Origin: an uncultured Eubacteriales bacterium
GTDB lineage: Bacteria > Bacillota_A > Clostridia > Peptostreptococcales > Anaerovoracaceae
Direction of reading: 5' to 3'
Length of the DNA: 20,653 nucleotides
Assembly (NCBI GenBank): GCA_902790885.1
Contig: CADATR010000011.1
Coordinates: forward strand, 1 to 20,653
In this document: positions 16,592 to 20,653 of the stretch, piece after piece
Layout of the letters: the number at the start of each line of letters is the position of its first letter
Position numbering within the stretch: position 1 is the stretch's first letter
The notes under the pieces: generated by a model
Told to the model about the DNA's origin: nothing
What the model saw: the letters and a program-made list of their open reading frames with translations, nothing else
Database searches by the model: none
Position numbers and translations under genes: made by a program

Positions 16592-17350
16592 TCAGATTAT
16601 CTCCGTCAGGATCCTGATAAAAAAGATTACAAGCACGGCGATCATGAGCGGTCTTACGGCTTTGGCGCCTTTCTTTTCGAAGAACGTGACACCTATGTAA
16701 TTGCCGATGATGCCGAATATACCGCCGAAGAAGCCCAGCAGTATTATTACCTTGCCGTTAATAAGGTAAACAGCAAGTGATGTGATGTTTGTCGTAAGAT
16801 TGATGGACTTCGCAACTCCATTGGCCTCTCCGAGGCTGAAATGCGCGTACGCTGTAAGCAGCAGTATCAGGAAAGTGCCTGTTCCGGGTCCGTAAAATCC
16901 GTCATAAGCGCCTATAAGAAGAGCCACTATCGCTGAGCGCACCAGCGTCTGACGGGTGCCGAGAGGCTCTTTCGGCTCGTCCATCTGTCTGTTTCGCATA
17001 ACATACAGCGCTGTGAGAGGAATAATGACGAGCATTATCCTTTTGAACAGCTCCGCGTCCACCATGAGAGCGAGCCTGGCGCCCGAGGAGGACCCTGCTA
17101 CAGCCATCAGTATGCACAGTGCCGCCTTTTTCCACGGAATATATCCGAGCCTCGCGAGCCTGTATGTTGAAACCGTGGTTCCCATTCCCGAGCTCAGCTT
17201 ATTGGTAGCTATGGCGTTATGGACGGGAACTCCCGCAATCATATAAGCGGGCAGCGAGATTAGTCCCCCGCCGCCCGCGACTGCATCGACGAACCCTCCG
17301 AGGAATGTCAGAGGGCATACTATCAAAAATGTCCAGATGCTTAATTCCAT
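16592..17350 (-). CDS. TauE/SafE (TSUP) family permease
   Basis: This 252-residue membrane protein has about eight hydrophobic segments. It opens with FLGGFVDAVAGGGGLISLPAY and continues with NAIATNKLSSGMGT, the paired conserved motifs of the 4-Toluene Sulfonate Uptake Permease (TauE/SafE) family. A second inverted copy of the pattern appears near residues 140-180 (DGFYGPGTGTF, AKSINLTTN), as the family has two repeated halves. Members move sulfite, sulfoacetate, sulfolactate or other small anions across the membrane; the substrate here cannot be read from the sequence. The gene lies 33 bases after bioY and 30 bases before the racemase gene, so it is probably co-transcribed. A link to sulfur or organic-acid export alongside amino acid breakdown is inference only. 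Confidence 0.87.
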   Translation of the reverse strand: MELSIWTFLIVCPLTFLGGFVDAVAGGGGLISLPAYMIAGVPVHNAIATNKLSSGMGTTVSTYRLARLGYIPWKKAALCILMAVAGSSSGARLALMVDAELFKRIMLVIIPLTALYVMRNRQMDEPKEPLGTRQTLVRSAIVALLIGAYDGFYGPGTGTFLILLLTAYAHFSLGEANGVAKSINLTTNITSLAVYLINGKVIILLGFFGGIFGIIGNYIGVTFFEKKGAKAVRPLMIAVLVIFFIRILTEII

Positions 17351-17383
17351 ATCAGCAATGATCTCTTAGTCCCATTTCCGCCC

Positions 17384-17959
17384 TTAGCCCTTGATAAGAG
17401 GTCTGAGCCTGCGGGTCAGCACAGCTGCAAGCAATATCTTGAGCGCATCCGGTATGATATACGGGAAAACGCACCATGAAAGAGCTGTGACAAGTCCGAT
17501 GCTTCCGCTGTCCCTTGCGTACACCACCATAAACCACGCGGTCCCGAATGCGTAGCAGACCAGAAGGCCTGCGATCATCGACGCGATAAGCACCTTATTG
17601 CTCTTGCCGAAGAGTGCCTCAGCCAGCCACATGACCAGAGCTGAAAACACAAATCCGATTATATAACCGCCTGTCGCTCCGAACAGATGTCCAATGCCGC
17701 CGCTGAATCCCGAAAAAACAGGGAGTCCGGCAGCTCCGAGCAGAATGTACACCAGAACAGCGAGCGTTCCGTTTCTGCCGCCAAGCAGGCCAACAGCAAG
17801 AAATACGCCGAATGTCTGCATGGTAAACGGAACAGCTGCAGGAATCGATATCCATGAGCATACAGCCATGACCGCGGCACAAAGCGCGATCATGGCAGCA
17901 TCTTTTGTATTCAGGCCGGCATGGCCTGCTTTGTTTTTAACTTCTGAAGAATTAACCAA
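17384..17959 (-). CDS. bioY: BioY-type biotin transporter (ECF S component)
   Basis: This protein of up to 191 residues has six membrane segments and the BioY pattern: PFTMQTFGVFLAVGLLG, LGAAGLPVFSGFSGG and FGATGGYIIGF, the last two being the glycine-rich biotin-binding loops. It captures biotin and normally works with a shared energising module (EcfA, EcfA', EcfT) that is not encoded here, so it is likely a group II ECF transporter. The listed start is TTG at 17957-17959, in frame but weak; the first in-frame ATG is at 17893 and lacks a good ribosome site. A TATAAT lies just before the TTG and would, if used, push the start downstream. The gene follows the symporter gene by 29 bases. No convincing BirA operator was found. 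Confidence 0.87.
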   Translation of the reverse strand: MVNSSEVKNKAGHAGLNTKDAAMIALCAAVMAVCSWISIPAAVPFTMQTFGVFLAVGLLGGRNGTLAVLVYILLGAAGLPVFSGFSGGIGHLFGATGGYIIGFVFSALVMWLAEALFGKSNKVLIASMIAGLLVCYAFGTAWFMVVYARDSGSIGLVTALSWCVFPYIIPDALKILLAAVLTRRLRPLIKG

Positions 17960-17988
17960 TTTGAATTATACCTGCACTTTTCTTAGAT

Positions 17989-19221
17989 TTATGCCTTTGC
18001 GGCTTCCTTTGCCTCTCTTCTTGTCTCATAATCACTGATGATCATGGCAGCGGAGAGGTCACCTACTACGTTGATTCCGGTACGGCCCATATCGAAGATA
18101 CGGTCAACGCCTGCTACCAGAGCGATACCTTCAACAGGCAGTCCTACTGACTGGAGTACCATAGCGAGCATGATCATGCCTGCGCCCGGTGTTCCGGCTG
18201 TGCCTATCGAAGCGAGCGTAGCTGTCAGAACGATGGTCACCATCTGGCCGAGAGTCAGATCGATGCCGAAGCAGCTCGCGATGAAGATTGCGCATACACC
18301 CTGATAGATAGCAGTACCGTCCATGTTGATAGTAGCTCCGAGCGGAAGTGTGAAGCTTGCTACATCCTTACGGCCGCCCATCTTCTCAGCACATTCCATT
18401 GTGACAGGAAGTGTTCCGATCGAGGATGTGCTCGAGAATGCGAACAGGAATGCAGGAAGAGCTCCCTTGAGGAACGCTATCGGGCTCATGTGTCCGAGAG
18501 TCTTTACTGCGATCGAGTAAGTAAAGAAAGCGTGGACTGCGTAAGCGATGTATGCTGTAAGCAGTACCATGGCGAGTGATCCGAGCACCTGAGGGCCATT
18601 GACTGCAACTACCGGTGTGATCAGGCAGAATACAGCGATCGGAGTCAGCTTGATGATTCCTCTCATGATGACCATGAATACTTCATAGGCGCTGTCGATC
18701 CATTCCTTGAAAGGAAGTCCCTTATCTCCCGCGATGATGATGCCGAATCCGACGAAGAGAGCGATCACGATTACCTGCAGCATGGTCGAGCTGACCATTG
18801 GCTCAAACAGGTTTGACGGGAAGATATTTACGATCGTATCCATGAAGCTGGTTGGCTCAGCTGCTTCGTAAGCCAGATCGCTTGTCTCAAGCACCTTATA
18901 CGATCCCTTGAAGAGGTTCGCGAAAATGAGACCGATAACGATGGCAAACGCTGTTGTGCAGAAGTAATAGATGATCGTACGGAGTCCGATGGTTCCTACC
19001 TTCTTTATGTCAGAAAGCGATACGACGCCCTGAACGATCGAAGTGATAACGATCGGAACTACGATGAACTTGAGCAGGTTGAGGAAGATAGTACCGAAAG
19101 GCTTAATATATGCTTCGGTAAAATCAGCTGCTCCTGCCGACAGGAAGATGAGTCCTGCTACGATACCAAGGCCGAGGGCGATGAATATCTGGATCGGCAG
19201 TGAATTCTTGATTTTTTCCAT
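17989..19221 (-). CDS. Dicarboxylate/amino acid:cation symporter (GltT/GltP-like)
   Basis: This 410-residue membrane protein belongs to the DAACS (SLC1) family. It has the serine-rich hairpin-1 motif SSTSS (263-267), NMDGT in TM7 (299-303) and the hairpin-2 ASIGTAGTPGAG (337-348). TM8 carries DRIFDMGRTGINVVGD with Asp373, Asp377, Arg380, Thr381, Asn384 and Asp388. By alignment to GltPh from memory, Arg380 corresponds to the arginine that pairs with the side-chain carboxylate. This predicts acidic substrates (aspartate, glutamate) and sodium or proton coupling rather than serine or threonine. AAGGAGG precedes the ATG. Neighbouring aminotransferase and aspartate racemase genes fit aspartate/glutamate use. 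Dicarboxylates such as succinate remain possible. Confidence 0.92.
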   Translation of the reverse strand: MEKIKNSLPIQIFIALGLGIVAGLIFLSAGAADFTEAYIKPFGTIFLNLLKFIVVPIVITSIVQGVVSLSDIKKVGTIGLRTIIYYFCTTAFAIVIGLIFANLFKGSYKVLETSDLAYEAAEPTSFMDTIVNIFPSNLFEPMVSSTMLQVIVIALFVGFGIIIAGDKGLPFKEWIDSAYEVFMVIMRGIIKLTPIAVFCLITPVVAVNGPQVLGSLAMVLLTAYIAYAVHAFFTYSIAVKTLGHMSPIAFLKGALPAFLFAFSSTSSIGTLPVTMECAEKMGGRKDVASFTLPLGATINMDGTAIYQGVCAIFIASCFGIDLTLGQMVTIVLTATLASIGTAGTPGAGMIMLAMVLQSVGLPVEGIALVAGVDRIFDMGRTGINVVGDLSAAMIISDYETRREAKEAAKA

Positions 19222-19251
19222 ATTAACCTCCTTTTATAGCAACATGCATGA

Positions 19252-19266
19252 CAGTGACCGTCACTG
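19252..19266. promoter_or_regulatory. Perfect palindrome upstream of the symporter gene
   Basis: CAGTGACCGTCACTG has two perfect 7-bp arms around a single base, about 30 bases before the symporter start. A one-base centre is too tight for a long RNA hairpin, so a dimeric protein-binding site is more likely, though a 5-bp stem with 5-base loop could form. No regulator is known for it. Confidence 0.4.
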
Positions 19267-19280
19267 CCACAGTTCCCTAA

Positions 19281-19309
19281 CGGCGGCCATGACCTCCACC
19301 TGACCGCCG
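19281..19309 (-). terminator. Weak terminator or processing hairpin after the aminotransferase gene
   Basis: On the minus strand CGGCGGTCA pairs with TGGCCGCCG (nine pairs, one G-U) around an 11-base loop, starting 8 bases after the aminotransferase stop. The bases that follow (TTAGGGAAC) are not U-rich, so full termination is doubtful; read-through into the symporter gene is likely, since no clear promoter is seen in between. Confidence 0.45.
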
Positions 19310-19316
19310 GCAAAGG

Positions 19317-20534
19317 CTATTTAAGCAGCGCTGCTATGGCTTCAGCGCACTTGACACATTTTTCCTTGGAAATAGAAGCTATCGATACACGAATGCCCTT
19401 CGCGAGAGCAAGGCAGAAAATATCCTGCTCTTCAAGCTTCTGGCAGACTCCCGCAGGGTCATCACATGCTATTGTTACAAAGAAGCCGGCGCTGAACGGT
19501 ACGCATTTAACTCCGTTGTCGTTGAGGGTCTTCTCAAAGATGCGTCCGCGCTCGAGCAGCATGTCGCGGTATCCTCTTCTCTCCTCGTCCACCCTGGCTC
19601 TGAGTTCAGGATCCTCGTAGATCTTGCCCATCACCACCATGGCCGAACGGTTGCAGTTAGACCATGTGGAACGAGCAAAATACTCTGCTGCACGTCTGAA
19701 TTCTTCAGCGTCTTCCTCGTTCTTAGCCATGCATACGATGGCTCCGCATCTCATTCCGTAAGCTGTAAGGGTCTTGGATGCGCTGTATCCGAAAATGGTG
19801 AGCACGTGATCGCCAAGATCAGCAAGCTTAGGTACAAATGCACGCACCTCATCTTCTTCGCCCGCGTAATCGATATACGCGACGTCGAGGAAGAGCACCA
19901 CTTTGCTTTCAGCCTTGTTAATAGCTGCGATCATTGCATCCCAGTCCTCAAGGCTGAGCGCGTATCCTGTAGGATTGTGTGCAGGAGTGTTGATCATGAC
20001 AACCACCTGATCCTGCACCGCTGCGAGCTCGTTAAGCTGTTTTTCGAAATCGGCAGCGTCAAACACGCCCTCTTCATTGAAAAATCTGAAGGTTCTGAGC
20101 TTGCGGCCCTGCGTAACGGCGATGTTTTTATAGTTTGCCCAGCACCAGTCGTGTGTGAGCACGCTGTCGCCGTAGTTTGAATAGTTGGCGATAACGCTCG
20201 TGATGCTTCCGGTGCCTCCCGGAGTCACGCACAGATTGACATGTCCTGACGGTTCATAGTTGCCGAAGAGGGCCTTTACCACAGCTTCCTTGAAAGCCGG
20301 TGTACCCGTGATAGGCGCGTACTCAGCGTAGTCTGCAGGTGTAAGCGTTCTGATAGCTTCCACAACAGATGACATAACTACAAGGTCGCCGTTGTCATCG
20401 AGAAGAGCCCCTACAGTAGCATTGACTACCGCATCCTTGCCCTTTGCTGCGATCGCCGCCTTGGCACGTCCGCTCAGTGCGAATACCTTATCAGCAACAG
20501 GAATAGTCCTGCCATTCTCTTTTACAAAACCCAT
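19317..20534 (-). CDS. PLP-dependent class I/II aminotransferase (aspartate/aromatic type)
   Basis: This 405-residue cytoplasmic enzyme has the fold-type I aminotransferase motifs. VTPGGTGS (103-110) forms the cofactor phosphate loop and Trp130 is a candidate ring-stacking residue (HDWCWANY). NTPAHNPTG has Asn187, and DVAYIDY has Asp217 and Tyr220 contacting the pyridine ring. SASKTL carries the Schiff-base Lys254, and Arg382 in GIRVSIAS would bind the substrate alpha-carboxylate. The N-terminal VNATVGALLDDNGDLVV segment resembles the aspartate/aromatic (subgroup I-alpha) aminotransferases, so aspartate, glutamate or aromatic amino acids with 2-oxoglutarate are likely partners; exact choice cannot be read. 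AAAGGAGATG precedes the ATG. It lies 23 bases after another open reading frame, so it is not the first gene of its transcript, and is followed by the acidic amino acid symporter. Confidence 0.9.
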   Translation of the reverse strand: MGFVKENGRTIPVADKVFALSGRAKAAIAAKGKDAVVNATVGALLDDNGDLVVMSSVVEAIRTLTPADYAEYAPITGTPAFKEAVVKALFGNYEPSGHVNLCVTPGGTGSITSVIANYSNYGDSVLTHDWCWANYKNIAVTQGRKLRTFRFFNEEGVFDAADFEKQLNELAAVQDQVVVMINTPAHNPTGYALSLEDWDAMIAAINKAESKVVLFLDVAYIDYAGEEDEVRAFVPKLADLGDHVLTIFGYSASKTLTAYGMRCGAIVCMAKNEEDAEEFRRAAEYFARSTWSNCNRSAMVVMGKIYEDPELRARVDEERRGYRDMLLERGRIFEKTLNDNGVKCVPFSAGFFVTIACDDPAGVCQKLEEQDIFCLALAKGIRVSIASISKEKCVKCAEAIAALLK

Positions 20535-20557
20535 TTATATCATCTCCTTTTATTCAA

Positions 20558-20653
20558 CTAAACCGGATATGCTTTGTTTTTTGTGTCGATGGCAGCAGGA
20601 TCCATCTTGCTGCGAAGCGCCGCCCTCCTCTTGAAGTAGTCGAGTGCCACCTG
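20558..20653 (-). CDS. C-terminal end of an unidentified upstream gene (partial)
   Basis: The minus strand is open from the window edge to TAG at 20558-20560, giving 31 residues that end in DTKNKAYPV. The tail is basic and helical-looking (YFKRRAALRSKM). No motif allows a family call. The stop lies 23 bases before the aminotransferase start, with a ribosome binding site between, so the two genes are probably co-transcribed. The reading as coding rests on this spacing and the open frame only. Confidence 0.45.
   Translation of the reverse strand, partial: QVALDYFKRRAALRSKMDPAAIDTKNKAYPV

Noticed and set aside
17935..17970. BirA operator in front of bioY
   Set aside because: TTGGTTAA and GTTAAAAACAA resemble half sites loosely, but spacing and symmetry do not fit the usual BirA box.

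Overview
The window looks like a chromosomal piece of an anaerobic gut or rumen Firmicute of the class Clostridia, probably Lachnospiraceae-like. The signs are strong AGGAGG ribosome binding sites, the gene families present and roughly even GC content. This placement is an inference from gene content and style, not from a marker gene. No tRNA, rRNA or CRISPR array was seen, and no stretch over 300 bases lacks a gene or gene remnant.

Bases 1-116 are the right end of an IS200/IS605-type element: the last 15 codons of a probable tnpB, a structured omega-RNA-like 3' end, and the flank that would act as guide. Bases 130-9327 form a beta-glucan (cellobiose/cellodextrin) locus. The minus-strand genes run lacI-type regulator, lipoprotein solute-binding protein, two CUT1 permeases and an MsmX/MalK-type ATPase. 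Divergent from them is a very clear GH94 cellobiose phosphorylase, which converges on an intracellular GH5 glycosidase across a shared 13-bp-stem terminator. LacI-type operators with CGAAAACG half sites overlap both divergent promoters. The implied job is to import cello-oligosaccharides, split cellobiose with phosphate and hydrolyse other oligomers in the cytoplasm.

Bases 9431-14229 hold the most unusual part. A MATE-type transporter carries a C-terminal RsbW-like HATPase (anti-sigma kinase) domain. It converges on a gene for a membrane sensor phosphatase (beta-propeller, Y_Y_Y, one membrane helix, SpoIIE/PP2C). That phosphatase gene is broken by an in-frame TGA and by a frameshifted or deleted 5' end. 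Kinase-like and phosphatase halves of a partner-switching system lie side by side, one fused to a transporter and the other apparently decaying.

Bases 14300-20653, all minus strand, carry a GPH-family sugar:cation symporter with its own terminator, then a run of closely spaced genes. In transcription order these are the tail of an unidentified gene, a class I aminotransferase, a DAACS acidic amino acid symporter, a BioY biotin transporter, a TauE/Safe-type (TSUP) permease and an aspartate racemase-family enzyme. Uptake, transamination and racemisation of aspartate or glutamate is the likely theme, with biotin uptake and anion export carried along.
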